NCBI GenBank assembly: GCA_007135755.1
Contig: SLIG01000057.1
Location: 1-32,293 of the forward strand
Reading direction: 5' to 3'
Length of the DNA: 32,293 nucleotides
Source: Cyanobium sp.
GTDB taxonomy: Bacteria; Cyanobacteriota; Cyanobacteriia; PCC-6307; Cyanobiaceae
Positions 7,076 through 15,695 of the stretch are shown one piece after another. Both the position numbers and the translations under genes were made by a program. Below the pieces are notes generated by a model that made no database searches, was not told where the DNA came from, and worked only from the letters and a program-made list of their open reading frames with translations. Position 1 is the stretch's first letter; every line of letters begins with the position of its first letter.

Positions 7076-8104
7076 TCAGCTCAGCAGTCGCTGCAGGCTA
7101 GAGGCCACCGAGCGCACCGCCGCCGTGGCGGTGGCGTAGGCCATGCGCATCGGGCCGATCAGGGCCACGTGGCCCACGCCGCCGTCACCACTGCGGTAGG
7201 CGGCCTGCACCACCGCGCAGCCGGCCAGGGCGGCGTGGGGGTGTTCGTCCCCGATCCACACCGCGTTGGGGCGGGGGCCCAGCACCTGCTCGGGTTCCTC
7301 CTCCACCAGCTGCACCAGCGGCCGCAGGCTGGCGGTGTGGCTGAAGTCGGGTTGGGCCAGCAGCTTGCCCAGGCCGCTGGCCACGGCGTCGCGGCCGGGA
7401 CCGGGGCAGGGCAGGGCCTGGGCCTCCACCAGCTGGCGCAGCAGCCGGCCGCTGGTGGCCAGCTCCCGGGGCAGCTGCTGCCAGGCGATGGTGCCGCCTG
7501 TGCGCAGCTGGTCGTTGATCCAGCGCTCCAGAACCGCCAGTTCCGGTTCGCTGCCGGCGGGCAGGCGCAGGTTGTGGCTGCTGGTGTGGGTGGGACCGTG
7601 CACCAGGAACACCAGCAACCGCTCGCCGCTCGGCACCAGCCGCAGGGCCTGCAGCGGGGGCTGGTGCAGCGGTCGGCGCGGCCGGGTGATCAGGCTGAGC
7701 AGACCGGTGAGGTCGGTCAGGCGCCGGCCCAGGTGCAGCAGCAGGTCGTCGAACGACGGCCACTGCAGGCTGAGGGCGGCCAGGTCGCGCTCCAGTTGCA
7801 GGGCGGCGGCGCCGGGGGCGGGCAGCAGCTGGTCCACATACAGGCGGTAGCCCTGCTGGCTGGGTACACGGCCAGCGGAGGTGTGGGGCTGGGTGAGCAG
7901 GCCCTGCTGCTCCAGGGCGCCCATGGCCGAGCGGACGGTGGCGGGGCTGGTGGGCAGGCCGAAGCGCCGCACCAGGGTCTTGCTGCCCACCGGCTCCATG
8001 GTGTCCACGTAGTGGCGCACCGCCAGGCGCAGCACCTCCTGCTGTCGAGGGGAGAGGGCCTGCACCGGTTGCCGTGGCGAGGTGAGTTCCCTGATCGTAG
8101 GCAC
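7076..8104 (-). CDS. hrcA: Heat-inducible transcription repressor HrcA
   Basis: Represses chaperonin genes by binding CIRCE operators, with GroEL modulating its activity. The 342-residue protein has the N-terminal winged helix (about 17-80: LSPRQQEVLRLAVRHYVDTM, EPVGSKTLVRRFGLPTSPAT, VRSAMGALEQQGLL) followed by the signature TSAGRVPSQQGYRLYVD, a central GAF-like region and the C-terminal ALIGPMRMAYATATAAVRSV block. The reading frame stays open far upstream, antisense to other genes, but homology begins at the GTG at 8104 (VPTIRELTSPRQ). It lies 50 bp after the rhodanese stop and 12 nt before anbu. I found no CIRCE element (TTAGCACTC-N9-GAGTGCTAA) in the window, so autoregulation here is not supported. 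Confidence 0.95.
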   Translation of the reverse strand: MPTIRELTSPRQPVQALSPRQQEVLRLAVRHYVDTMEPVGSKTLVRRFGLPTSPATVRSAMGALEQQGLLTQPHTSAGRVPSQQGYRLYVDQLLPAPGAAALQLERDLAALSLQWPSFDDLLLHLGRRLTDLTGLLSLITRPRRPLHQPPLQALRLVPSGERLLVFLVHGPTHTSSHNLRLPAGSEPELAVLERWINDQLRTGGTIAWQQLPRELATSGRLLRQLVEAQALPCPGPGRDAVASGLGKLLAQPDFSHTASLRPLVQLVEEEPEQVLGPRPNAVWIGDEHPHAALAGCAVVQAAYRSGDGGVGHVALIGPMRMAYATATAAVRSVASSLQRLLS

Positions 8105-8154
8105 CTTGCGCAGGGATCTGGATGGCCACCGCGACCGCCGCTGCCGGCGTTGTC

Positions 8155-8499
8155 TCAGTAGCGCGGCACGCTGGGGTCCACCTCCACGCTCCAGGCGTCG
8201 ATGCCGCCCTGCAGGTTCCACACCTCTCCGTAGCCCTGCTGGTCCATCAGCCAGCAGGCGAACTGCCAGCTGCGGATGCCCGCATGGCAGAGCACGGCCA
8301 CCGGCCGGTCGCGCTCCAGCCGCTGGTCCAGGTCCGCCAGCCACTCCTGGGATCGGCTCAAGGGCAGGTGCAGCATCGGGTGGGGCAGCCGCGCCCAGGC
8401 CAGCTCCTGGTCTTCGCGCACATCGACCAGCTGGATCGCCTCGCCCCGCTGCAGGCGCTCCTGCAGCTCGCGGGCGGAGATGCTCAGCGGTGTGGTCAC
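8155..8499 (-). CDS. Rhodanese-like domain protein
   Basis: Predicted 114-residue single-domain sulfurtransferase, cytoplasmic. SISARELQERLQRGEAIQLV and DVREDQELAWARLP form the first half of the fold; the active-site loop is LCHAGIRSW with catalytic Cys71, and NLQGGIDAW is the conserved C-terminal motif. I chose the GTG at 8499; an ATG at 8544 would add 15 residues and overlap the start of the divergent DUF3352 gene. It is the first gene of a probable minus-strand unit with hrcA and anbu. The sulfur acceptor is unknown; proteostasis or redox sensing is only an inference from context. Confidence 0.88.
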   Translation of the reverse strand: MTTPLSISARELQERLQRGEAIQLVDVREDQELAWARLPHPMLHLPLSRSQEWLADLDQRLERDRPVAVLCHAGIRSWQFACWLMDQQGYGEVWNLQGGIDAWSVEVDPSVPRY

Positions 8500-8542
8500 G
8501 GGACTGGTTCGGTGCAGGATGGGCCCATCCTGCAGTGGATGC

Positions 8543-10132
8543 ATGAAGGCCCGCCGATTCCTGGCGGTGGTGCTGGCGGCGGTCCTGGTGCTGCTGGCCC
8601 TGGCTGGGGCCGCCTGGTGGCTGGTGTGGCAGCGGTCCCCCCTCCAGCTCCAGCAGCAGGCGCTGGCCGTTCCCCGTTCGGCCCGGTTCGTGCCCCGGGA
8701 TGCCGATCTCAGCCTCTATCTGCTCAGCGACGCCGAGCAGCCCCTGGCCTACGCCCGGGCTGTGGCGCCGCCCCGGCGTCGCGCCGAGGCCCGCGACGCG
8801 GTGGCACGCCTGCGCGATGGGGCCTTCGCCGCGGCCGGCCTCGACTATCCCGGTGAGCTGGCCGGCTGGCTGGGTCCCGAAACCGGCCTCTGGCTGCTGG
8901 CCGGCGCCGACCGCACCCCGAGCGGCTGGGTGCTGGCTCTCAGCAGCCGCGACGGCGACGGGGCCCGCCGGTTCCTGCAGCGCTTCTGGCAGACCCGCAG
9001 CCTGGCCGGCACCGACCTGCAGGTGACCAGCTACCGGGGCATGGGCCTGATCAGCGGCCGCGGCGCCCTGCTGGGCAGCGAACCGGTGCCGATCGCCACC
9101 GCCCTGATCAACGACGACCTGGTGTTGCTGGCCTCGGGCCGGGGCCCGCTGGAGCAGGCCCTCGACGTGTCCCAGATCGATGAGCTCAACCAGGCCGCCG
9201 ATCCGGCCTTCCGGCGTTCTCTTGAGCGGCTGGCCCGGGGCGTGGTGCTGGTGAGCACCCGTACGCCGGCCCTGGATGACTGGCTGGGGGAGACATGGCC
9301 CGGGGCCGGTTCCCTGGTGGCGGCCCTCAGGCCCCAGGGCCCCAACCTGCTGCTCGATGGCTGGCTGATGCCGGCGCCCGGCGCTGAGGGCGAGGAGCTG
9401 GCCGCCTTTCCCCCCGCCGCTGGCGGCGCCGCCAGCGCTGAAGCCCTGCAGGCCGGGGTGCGCGGGGAGGCCGCCAGCCTCGCCCTGATTCAGGATCCGG
9501 CCCACTGGTCCCAGGCCTGGCAGGCCCGGCTGCAGCCCTGGCTCCTGGCCGGCCCGGGCCGGCCCCTGGAGGTCCTGCCCGCCCGGGTGGCTGCGGCGGC
9601 TGAAGGCCCGCTGCTGGTGCTGCGCTCGGCCGGCGGCTGGCTGCTGGGCAGTGCGGCCGCCTCCCCCGACCCGGCGGCTCTGGCCGCCCAGCTGGCCGGC
9701 GACGGGTTGATCGCCGCTCCCCTCGAGCTCGACGGCGAGACGGTGCAGGTGTGGACCCGGCTGCAGGCCGCCAGCGGCCGCCGCGGCGCCGCGGGCGACC
9801 AGCTCCAGGCCACCCTGGCGGCGGCCCGCAGCGAGCGGGACGGCCTGGCCTGGTGGTCCGATTCGCTGGACACCCTCGGCCAGCAGGACCAGGCCCGCCG
9901 GGGGCCGCGTCCTCTGCTGGACACCCTGGACGCTCTCGATCTGCCCGCGGCGCCGCTGCGCTGGGCATTGGCGGGGCGGCCGGCCCGGGAGCTGCTGCCG
10001 CTCTGGACGCCCTGGCGGCTGCTCTCCGCCCTGGCCGGCGAACCCCTGGCCGAGCCGGTGCAGGGCCTGGGCCTGGCGCTGCAGAGCGAGGATGGCGCTC
10101 TGCACCTGCGGGCCCGACTCAGCTATGGCTGA
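8543..10132 (+). CDS. DUF3352 family membrane-anchored protein
   Basis: Cyanobacterial protein of unknown function, 529 residues. It begins with a basic N-terminus and one hydrophobic helix (about 5-28, MKARRFLAVVLAAVLVLL continuing to WWLVW), so most of the chain is probably periplasmic or lumenal and anchored. The remainder resembles the DUF3352 fold: VPRDADLSLYLLSDAEQPLA early, repeated LLAGADRTPSGWVLALSSRD / LLDGWLMPAPG-like segments, and a long Ala/Leu-rich C-terminus. The ATG at 8543 places the signal anchor at the N-terminus; the open frame upstream to 8276 is antisense to rhodanese. It overlaps sixA by 8 bp, indicating translational coupling. The family call is made from memory of its general pattern. 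Confidence 0.75.
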   Translation: MKARRFLAVVLAAVLVLLALAGAAWWLVWQRSPLQLQQQALAVPRSARFVPRDADLSLYLLSDAEQPLAYARAVAPPRRRAEARDAVARLRDGAFAAAGLDYPGELAGWLGPETGLWLLAGADRTPSGWVLALSSRDGDGARRFLQRFWQTRSLAGTDLQVTSYRGMGLISGRGALLGSEPVPIATALINDDLVLLASGRGPLEQALDVSQIDELNQAADPAFRRSLERLARGVVLVSTRTPALDDWLGETWPGAGSLVAALRPQGPNLLLDGWLMPAPGAEGEELAAFPPAAGGAASAEALQAGVRGEAASLALIQDPAHWSQAWQARLQPWLLAGPGRPLEVLPARVAAAAEGPLLVLRSAGGWLLGSAAASPDPAALAAQLAGDGLIAAPLELDGETVQVWTRLQAASGRRGAAGDQLQATLAAARSERDGLAWWSDSLDTLGQQDQARRGPRPLLDTLDALDLPAAPLRWALAGRPARELLPLWTPWRLLSALAGEPLAEPVQGLGLALQSEDGALHLRARLSYG

Positions 10133-10607
10133 ACTGCTGCTGCTGCGCCACGGCATCGCCGAGGAACCCACCCCCGAGCAACCGGACGCCGAGCGGGCCC
10201 TGACGGCCGCTGGCCGGCTGCGCACCGAGGCGGTCCTGGCCCAGCTGCTTCGCCTCGAGCTGGGCTGCACCGCCCTGTTCAGCAGTCCGCTGCGCCGCGC
10301 GCGCCAGACGGCCGAGCTGGCCTGCGCCGCCGGCCTGGCGCCGGCCCTGCAGCTGGCCGAGGGCCTGGCGCCCGGAGGCGACCCCTGGCCCCTGCTGGCT
10401 GGCCTGGCGGCCGGGCAGCGGCTCGCGCTGGTGGGCCATGAGCCCGACCTGGGTCTGCTGGTGGCCGCCCTGATCGGTGCGGGGCCCGGCACCGTGGTGC
10501 TCAAGAAGGCCGGGGTGGCGCTGCTGCAGCTGGAGGAGGGCCCGGCTTCGCCCCGGGGCCGGCTGCGGCTGCTGATGGGGCCCCGGCAGCTGCTGGGTGG
10601 CAGCTAG
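10125..10607 (+). CDS. sixA: SixA-type phosphohistidine phosphatase
   Basis: Predicted small histidine phosphatase that removes phosphate from phosphohistidine on histidine-containing phosphotransfer domains. The 160-residue protein opens MAELLLLRHGIAEEPT with the RHG motif (8-10, nucleophile His9), then LFSSPLRRARQTAE (51-64, catalytic Arg) and ALVGHEPDLG (101-110, second catalytic His105). This is the compact SixA architecture. The ATG at 10125 overlaps the DUF3352 stop by 8 bp, so the two are translated together. An upstream frame from 10092 adds 11 unconserved residues and is rejected. The target phosphorelay is not identifiable from the window. Confidence 0.88.
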   Translation: MAELLLLRHGIAEEPTPEQPDAERALTAAGRLRTEAVLAQLLRLELGCTALFSSPLRRARQTAELACAAGLAPALQLAEGLAPGGDPWPLLAGLAAGQRLALVGHEPDLGLLVAALIGAGPGTVVLKKAGVALLQLEEGPASPRGRLRLLMGPRQLLGGS

Positions 10608-10609
10608 CG

Positions 10610-10638
10610 CTACGGCGCCGGCAGGGCACTGGCCGTAG
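10610..10638 (+). terminator. Inverted repeat after sixA, possible terminator
   Basis: CTACGGC (10610-10616) pairs exactly with GCCGTAG (10632-10638), and CAG/CTG inside can extend the stem across a 5-nt bulge to a GGCA loop. It starts 3 nt after the sixA stop and ends about 30 nt before the gltA start. There is no T-tract, so it may equally be an attenuator-like hairpin or chance. Confidence 0.3.
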
Positions 10639-10669
10639 GGTCACCCCACGTCAGCCTGTCTGCCAGCCC

Positions 10670-11830
10670 GTGAGTGCCACTGCGTCGCCGCCGCCTTCGC
10701 CGCCGCCGTTCCGGCCTGGGCTCGAGGGGGTGCCGGCCACCCAGTCGGCCATCTGCGACATCGACGGCCGCCAGGGCCACCTCACCTACCGCGGCTATGA
10801 CACGGCGATCCTGGCGACCCAGAGCACCTTCCTGGAAACCGCCTATCTGCTGATCTGGGGCGACCTGCCCACCGCGGTGCAACTGCGGGAGTTCGAACAC
10901 GAGGTGCAGATGCACCGGCGGGTGAGCTTCCGCATCCGCGACATGATGAAGAGCTTCCCAGCCCAGGGCCATCCGATGGATGCCCTGCAGGCCAGCGCTG
11001 CCTCCCTGGGGCTCTTCTATTCCCGCCGCGCCCTCGACAACCCGGAATACATCTACCGGGCGGTGGTGCGCCTGCTGGCCAAGATCCCCACGATGGTGGC
11101 GGCGTTTCAGCTGATCCGCAAAGGCCAGGATCCGATCCAGCCCCGCGACGACCTGCCCTACGCGGCCAACTTCCTCTACATGCTCACCGAGCGGGAGCCC
11201 GATCCTCTGGCGGCCCGCATCTTCGATGCCTGCCTGATCATCCACGCCGAGCACAGCCTCAACGCCAGCACCTTCAGTGCCCGCGTCACTGCCAGCACGC
11301 TCACCGATCCCTATGCGGTGGTGGCCTCGGCGGTGGGCACCCTGGCGGGCCCCCTGCACGGCGGCGCCAATGAGGACGTGCTGGCCATGCTGGAGGCGAT
11401 CGGCAGCCCTGATCAGGTGGAGCCCTGGCTCGACCGGGCCATCGCCGAGCGCCAGAAGATCATGGGCTTCGGCCACCGCGAATACAAGGTGAAGGACCCC
11501 CGGGCGGTGATCCTGCAGGGACTGGCCGAGCAGCTGTTCGACCGCTTCGGCCACGACCCCCTCTACGACCTGGCCTGTGACCTGGAACGGGCGGCCGCCG
11601 AGCGCCTGGGGCCGAAGGGCATCTACCCCAACGTCGACTTCTACTCCGGCCTGGTGTACCGCAAGCTCGGCATCCCCAGGGATCTGTTCACGCCGATCTT
11701 CGCCATCGCCCGCACCGCCGGTTGGCTGGCCCACTGGAAGGAGCAGCTCGGGGCCAATCGCATCTTCCGGCCCTCGCAGATCTACACCGGCGCCCTGCCC
11801 CGCCAGTGGCAGCCCCTCGACGCCCGCTAA
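10670..11830 (+). CDS. gltA: Citrate synthase
   Basis: Condenses acetyl-CoA and oxaloacetate to citrate, the carbon entry to 2-oxoglutarate for nitrogen assimilation. The 386-residue protein is full length. Key residues: HAEHSLNAST (192-201), GPLHGGANE with catalytic His230, FGHREY with His269 and NVDFYSG with Asp323, matching the His/His/Asp active site of the family. AICDIDGRQGHLTYRGYD is the usual N-terminal domain motif. The start is GTG at 10670, preceded by a short Pro/Ala-rich lead. The ndhA gene follows 40 bp downstream on the same strand, so partial co-transcription of citrate synthase with NDH-1 genes is possible. It could act as a methylcitrate synthase, but no prp genes are nearby. 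Confidence 0.96.
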   Translation: MSATASPPPSPPPFRPGLEGVPATQSAICDIDGRQGHLTYRGYDTAILATQSTFLETAYLLIWGDLPTAVQLREFEHEVQMHRRVSFRIRDMMKSFPAQGHPMDALQASAASLGLFYSRRALDNPEYIYRAVVRLLAKIPTMVAAFQLIRKGQDPIQPRDDLPYAANFLYMLTEREPDPLAARIFDACLIIHAEHSLNASTFSARVTASTLTDPYAVVASAVGTLAGPLHGGANEDVLAMLEAIGSPDQVEPWLDRAIAERQKIMGFGHREYKVKDPRAVILQGLAEQLFDRFGHDPLYDLACDLERAAAERLGPKGIYPNVDFYSGLVYRKLGIPRDLFTPIFAIARTAGWLAHWKEQLGANRIFRPSQIYTGALPRQWQPLDAR

Positions 11831-11870
11831 CTGCACGCCCGCTAAGTTGCCCCCTACCTGAGCAGCCCCC

Positions 11871-13031
11871 ATGGTGAGCACCTCGGCCCCCGGCAGCGCT
11901 CCGGGGCTCGACGCAGCCGCAGGCCTCGATCTCCAGGCCAGCTTCGAAACCCTCCTGCAAGGTGTCGGCCTCAGCGCCGGCACGGCCCACCTGCTCTGGC
12001 TGCCGCTGCCGATGCTGCTGGTGCTGGTGGCGGCGGTGGTGGGCGTTCTGGTGAACGTGTGGCTGGAGCGCAAGATCTCCGCCGCCGTGCAGCAGCGCAT
12101 CGGCCCGGAATACGCCGGTGCCCTGGGGGTGCTCCAGCCCCTGGCCGACGGTCTCAAGCTGGTGTTCAAGGAAGACATCATTCCGGCCCGGGCCGACAGC
12201 CTGCTGTTCACCCTCGGGCCGGTGCTGGTGCTGATCCCGGTGATCCTCAGCTGGCTGGTGGTTCCCTTCGGTCAGAACCTGCTGATCAGCAACGTGGGGG
12301 TGGGCATCTTTCTGTGGATCGCTCTCAGCAGCATCCAGCCGATCGGCCTGCTGATGAGCGGCTACGCCTCCAACAACAAATACTCCCTCCTGGGCGGGCT
12401 GCGGGCGGCTGCCCAGTCGATCTCCTACGAGATCCCTCTGGCCCTGGCGGTTCTGGCGGTGGTGATGATGAGCAACTCGCTCAGCACCGTCGACATCGTC
12501 AACCAGCAGACCGGTGCCGGCATCCTCAGCTGGAACATCTGGCGCCAGCCGGTGGGTTTCGTGATCTTCTGGATCTGCGCCCTGGCCGAATGCGAGCGCC
12601 TGCCCTTCGACCTCCCCGAGGCCGAGGAAGAGCTGGTGGCCGGCTACCAGACCGAATACGCCGGCATGAAGTTCGCCCTCTTCTACCTGGGCAGCTACAT
12701 CAACCTGGTGCTATCGGCGCTGCTGGTGTCGGTGCTCTACCTGGGTGGCTGGGGCTTCCCGCTGCCGGTGGAGTGGCTGGCGGGCTGGCTGGGCCAGCCC
12801 ATCGATGCCCCTGCGGTGCAGGTGATCACCGCCTCGGTGGGCATCGTCATGACCGTTCTCAAGGCCTACCTGCTGGTGTTTCTGGCCATCCTGCTGCGCT
12901 GGACCACTCCCCGGGTGCGGATCGACCAGCTCCTCGATCTCGGCTGGAAGTTCCTGCTCCCCATCGCCCTGGTCAATCTCCTGGTCACCGCCGGCCTCAA
13001 GCTGGCATTCCCAGCCTTCTTCGGAGGCTGA
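11871..13031 (+). CDS. ndhA: NAD(P)H-quinone oxidoreductase subunit 1
   Basis: Membrane subunit of NDH-1 in the thylakoid, next to the quinone cavity and the hydrophilic arm. The 386-residue protein has about eight hydrophobic helices. Landmarks are [22 protein letters not shown] (first loop), [16 protein letters not shown], and the [20 protein letters not shown] loop that contacts the quinone channel, followed by [17 protein letters not shown]. The first ~35 residues are a variable lead before the first helix. The start is ATG at 11871. It leads the ndhA-I-G-E run; the next gene begins 69 bp downstream. Confidence 0.97.
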   Translation: MVSTSAPGSAPGLDAAAGLDLQASFETLLQGVGLSAGTAHLLWLPLPMLLVLVAAVVGVLVNVWLERKISAAVQQRIGPEYAGALGVLQPLADGLKLVFKEDIIPARADSLLFTLGPVLVLIPVILSWLVVPFGQNLLISNVGVGIFLWIALSSIQPIGLLMSGYASNNKYSLLGGLRAAAQSISYEIPLALAVLAVVMMSNSLSTVDIVNQQTGAGILSWNIWRQPVGFVIFWICALAECERLPFDLPEAEEELVAGYQTEYAGMKFALFYLGSYINLVLSALLVSVLYLGGWGFPLPVEWLAGWLGQPIDAPAVQVITASVGIVMTVLKAYLLVFLAILLRWTTPRVRIDQLLDLGWKFLLPIALVNLLVTAGLKLAFPAFFGG

Positions 13032-13100
13032 GCCCCCTCTCCGCTCCGGTCAACTGGCCGCCTGGAGCGCCATCATGAGCCCAATCACCGCCTGAGTTCC

Positions 13101-13733
13101 ATGTTCGGATTCCTCAAGAAAGTCGGCGACTACACCCGCGATGCGGCGGGTGCGGCCCAGTACATGACCCAGGGTCTGGCGGTGACCTTCGATCACCTGC
13201 GCCGCCGTCCCGTCACGGTGCAGTATCCCTACGAGAAGCTGATTCCCTCGGAGCGCTACCGCGGCCGCATCCACTATGAGCTCGACAAGTGCATCTCCTG
13301 TGAGGTGTGCGTGCGGGTGTGCCCGATCAACCTGCCGGTGGTGGATTGGGTGATGAACAAGGAAACCAAGAAAAAAGAGCTCCGGAATTATTCGATCGAT
13401 TTCGGGGTGTGTATATTCTGCGGCAACTGCGTGGAGTACTGCCCCACAAACTGCCTGTCGATGACCGAGGAATACGAGCTGGCTGCCTTCGACCGCCACA
13501 GCCTCAACTACGACAACGTCGCCCTTGGCCGGCTGCCCACAAGCGTCACCAGCGACCCCGCGGTGCACCCCCTGCGCGAGCTGGTCTACCTGCCGAAGGG
13601 AGAGATCGATCCCCACGTCGTGCCGGACAGCGAGCCGCGGGCGGGCAGACTGCCCGAGCAGGTGCTCGAGACCCTGCCCAAGGCAGAGCCTCCTGCTGCC
13701 GCCCCCCCAGCAAATCCGGACGAGAAGGGCTGA
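13101..13733 (+). CDS. ndhI: NAD(P)H-quinone oxidoreductase subunit I (2x4Fe-4S)
   Basis: Peripheral-arm ferredoxin-like subunit carrying electrons towards plastoquinone in NDH-1. The 210-residue protein has two classic 4Fe-4S motifs: [12 protein letters not shown] with Cys64, 67, 70 and 74, and [12 protein letters not shown] with Cys104, 107, 110 and 114. The N-terminus ([19 protein letters not shown]) is the amphipathic membrane-contact helix. The C-terminal ~40 residues are a Pro/Ala-rich tail that varies between cyanobacteria. The TGA stop shares its last A with the ndhG ATG (TGATG), showing tight translational coupling. Confidence 0.97.
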   Translation: MFGFLKKVGDYTRDAAGAAQYMTQGLAVTFDHLRRRPVTVQYPYEKLIPSERYRGRIHYELDKCISCEVCVRVCPINLPVVDWVMNKETKKKELRNYSIDFGVCIFCGNCVEYCPTNCLSMTEEYELAAFDRHSLNYDNVALGRLPTSVTSDPAVHPLRELVYLPKGEIDPHVVPDSEPRAGRLPEQVLETLPKAEPPAAAPPANPDEKG

Positions 13734-14332
13734 TGACCATCGCCTCCACCACCCAGCAGATCTGCTTCGCCGTTCTATCCACCACCGTGGTGGCCGGTGC
13801 CCTTGGGGTGGTGCTGCTCCCCAACGTCGTCTACGCCGCCTTCCTGCTGGCCGGGGTTTTCCTCTCGGTGGCGGGTCTCTACCTGATGCTCAACGCCAGC
13901 TTCGTGGCCGCCGCCCAGGTTCTCGTTTATGTGGGCGCGGTGAACGTGCTGATCCTGTTCGCGATCATGCTCGTGAACAAGCGCGAGGATCTGGCGGCCA
14001 TTCCCGGCCTGGGCCTGCGCCGGCTGCTCTCCGGCCTGGTCTGCGGCGGCCTGTTCGTGCTCTTGATCCGGGTGGCCTTCACCACCCCCTGGGGCAGTGG
14101 CCCGGAGCCCGTGGGTGAGGAGGCCACCATCCGCATCGGTGAGCACCTCTTCTCCGACTACCTGCTGCCCTTCGAACTGGCCTCGGTGCTGCTGCTGATG
14201 GCGATGATCGGCGCCATCGTGCTGGCCCGCCGTGATGTGTTCAGCCAGGACATCGGCACCGGTGAGGAGGTGGATCAGGGGCTGATCGAGAAGGCCCGCA
14301 CTCCCCTGCTGCTCGACCGCAGCGCCCGCTGA
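13733..14332 (+). CDS. ndhG: NAD(P)H-quinone oxidoreductase subunit 6
   Basis: Small membrane subunit of NDH-1 near the quinone cavity. The 199-residue protein has five hydrophobic helices; the motif LYLMLNASFVAAAQVLVYVG followed by AVNVLILFAIMLVNK is diagnostic of ND6/NuoJ/NdhG, and the last helix LPFELASVLLLMAMIGAIVL AR is also typical. The start ATG overlaps the ndhI stop by one base. A longer frame beginning near 13307 is antisense to nothing but lies out of frame inside ndhI and is not real. Confidence 0.96.
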   Translation: MTIASTTQQICFAVLSTTVVAGALGVVLLPNVVYAAFLLAGVFLSVAGLYLMLNASFVAAAQVLVYVGAVNVLILFAIMLVNKREDLAAIPGLGLRRLLSGLVCGGLFVLLIRVAFTTPWGSGPEPVGEEATIRIGEHLFSDYLLPFELASVLLLMAMIGAIVLARRDVFSQDIGTGEEVDQGLIEKARTPLLLDRSAR

Positions 14333-14398
14333 TCCCAGCCCGCTCCAGGCCAGCCACTCCAGTTCCAGCCGCCACGTCCCCTGCCGATCCCCGCCCCC

Positions 14399-14728
14399 AT
14401 GGATCTTTCGCTCTCCTCCGGCATTCCTCTGCAGGCCTTCCTGGTGCTGGCGGCGGTGCTGTTCTGCACCGGGGTGTGGGGACTGATCAACAGCCGCAAC
14501 GCCGTGCGGGTGCTGATGAGCATCGAACTGATGCTCAATGCCGTGAACATCAACCTGATGGCCTTCTCCAGCTATCTCGACGGCCAGTTGATCCGTGGCC
14601 AGGTGTTCGCCATCTTCGTGATCACCGTCGCCGCCGCCGAAGCGGCGGTGGGCCTGGCGATCCTGCTCTCCCTCTACCGCAACCGCGACACGGTGGACAT
14701 GGAGCGCTTCAACCTGCTGCGCTGGTAG
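14399..14728 (+). CDS. ndhE: NAD(P)H-quinone oxidoreductase subunit 4L
   Basis: Three-helix membrane subunit (NuoK/ND4L homologue) contributing to proton translocation at the junction with the antiporter-like subunits. The 109-residue protein shows [20 protein letters not shown] (helix 1), [20 protein letters not shown] with the conserved membrane Glu in helix 2, and [20 protein letters not shown] with the second Glu in helix 3. The start is ATG at 14399, 66 bp after ndhG. It ends 7 bp before the NAD kinase gene, so the ndh run probably continues into it. Confidence 0.97.
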   Translation: MDLSLSSGIPLQAFLVLAAVLFCTGVWGLINSRNAVRVLMSIELMLNAVNINLMAFSSYLDGQLIRGQVFAIFVITVAAAEAAVGLAILLSLYRNRDTVDMERFNLLRW

Positions 14729-14735
14729 CCGGTCC

Positions 14736-15677
14736 ATGCGCCTGGAGCGGGTGTGGCTGATCGCGCGCTCCGGCAGCCAGGCGGCCCAGCGCCAGAGCCG
14801 CCGTTGCGCTGACGATCTGCGCAGTCAGGGCGTGGCGGTCGTGAGCGCCCAGTCCGGGGCCGCCGCCGATCCCTTCCCGGGCTTGCTGGCCACCGAGGAT
14901 GAGCTGCCAGATCTGGCCGTGGTGCTGGGGGGTGACGGCACCGTGCTGGGCGCTGCGCGCCATCTGGCTCCGCTGGGCGTGCCGATCCTCTGCTTCAACG
15001 TGGGCGGCAACCTGGGCTTCCTCACCCACGACCGCGCCCTGCTGCGGCTGGAGAACGCCCCATCCCCGCCCGAGGCGGGCACGAGCCTTTGGCAGCGTCT
15101 GCTCCACGACCGCTTCGCCCTCGAGCGGCGCATGATGCTTCAGGCCCGCATCCACCGGGGCGATGGAGTGGAGGGCGAGCTGCACGACCATCACGTGGCC
15201 CTCAACGACGTCTATGTGCGCCCCGGGCCCGACGGGCTGCCGCCCACCTGCGTGCTGGAGCTGGAGATCGACGGCGAGGTGGTGGACCAGTACCGCGGTG
15301 ATGGACTGATCATCGCCACCCCCACCGGCTCCACCGGCTACGCCATGGCGGCCGGCGGACCGATCCTGCACCCGGGGCTCGAGGCCATCGTGGTCAACCC
15401 CATCTGTCCGATCAGCCTCTCCAGCCGGGCCCTGGTGGTGCCGCCTCGTGCTGAACTCAGCCTCTGGCCCCTGGGAGAGAGCAGCCGGCGGGTGCGGCTC
15501 TGGAAGGACGGTGCCCATGCCGCCACCCTGGAGCCGGGCGACCGGGTGGTGGTGCGGCGTGCCGAGCACCCGGCGCTGATGGTTCAGCTCGAGCAGAGCC
15601 CCTCCTACTACCGCACCCTCACCCACAAGCTGCACTGGGCCGGCAGCCTGATGGCGGCCGTGCCGTCGCACAATTAG
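14736..15677 (+). CDS. nadK: NAD kinase
   Basis: Phosphorylates NAD+ to NADP+, supplying the acceptor for photosynthetic electron flow. The 313-residue protein carries [17 protein letters not shown] (62-78, GGDGT at 65-69), [11 protein letters not shown], the LNDVYVRPG loop and [16 protein letters not shown], the complete family set. The start is ATG at 14736, 7 bp after ndhE. Cyanobacteria often keep two NAD kinases; this one sits with NDH-1, so expression linked to electron transport is a plausible inference. Confidence 0.96.
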   Translation: MRLERVWLIARSGSQAAQRQSRRCADDLRSQGVAVVSAQSGAAADPFPGLLATEDELPDLAVVLGGDGTVLGAARHLAPLGVPILCFNVGGNLGFLTHDRALLRLENAPSPPEAGTSLWQRLLHDRFALERRMMLQARIHRGDGVEGELHDHHVALNDVYVRPGPDGLPPTCVLELEIDGEVVDQYRGDGLIIATPTGSTGYAMAAGGPILHPGLEAIVVNPICPISLSSRALVVPPRAELSLWPLGESSRRVRLWKDGAHAATLEPGDRVVVRRAEHPALMVQLEQSPSYYRTLTHKLHWAGSLMAAVPSHN

Positions 15678-15695
15678 GCAGCCGCCGCGCGGGTC

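Noticed and set aside
6635-8161. A 508-codon plus-strand frame
   Set aside because: Antisense to anbu and hrcA, both secure; composition is Gly/Gln/His-rich shadow text.
7076-10504. A 1142-codon minus-strand open frame
   Set aside because: Only its last 342 codons (hrcA) show real homology; the rest is antisense to the DUF3352 and sixA genes, an effect of high GC.
10605-10612. Short palindrome TAGCGCTA after sixA
   Set aside because: Eight bases is expected by chance; it overlaps a longer inverted repeat already listed.
13032-13100. Seven-codon frame between ndhA and ndhI
   Set aside because: Too short to support as a gene and lacks a recognisable ribosome-binding site.
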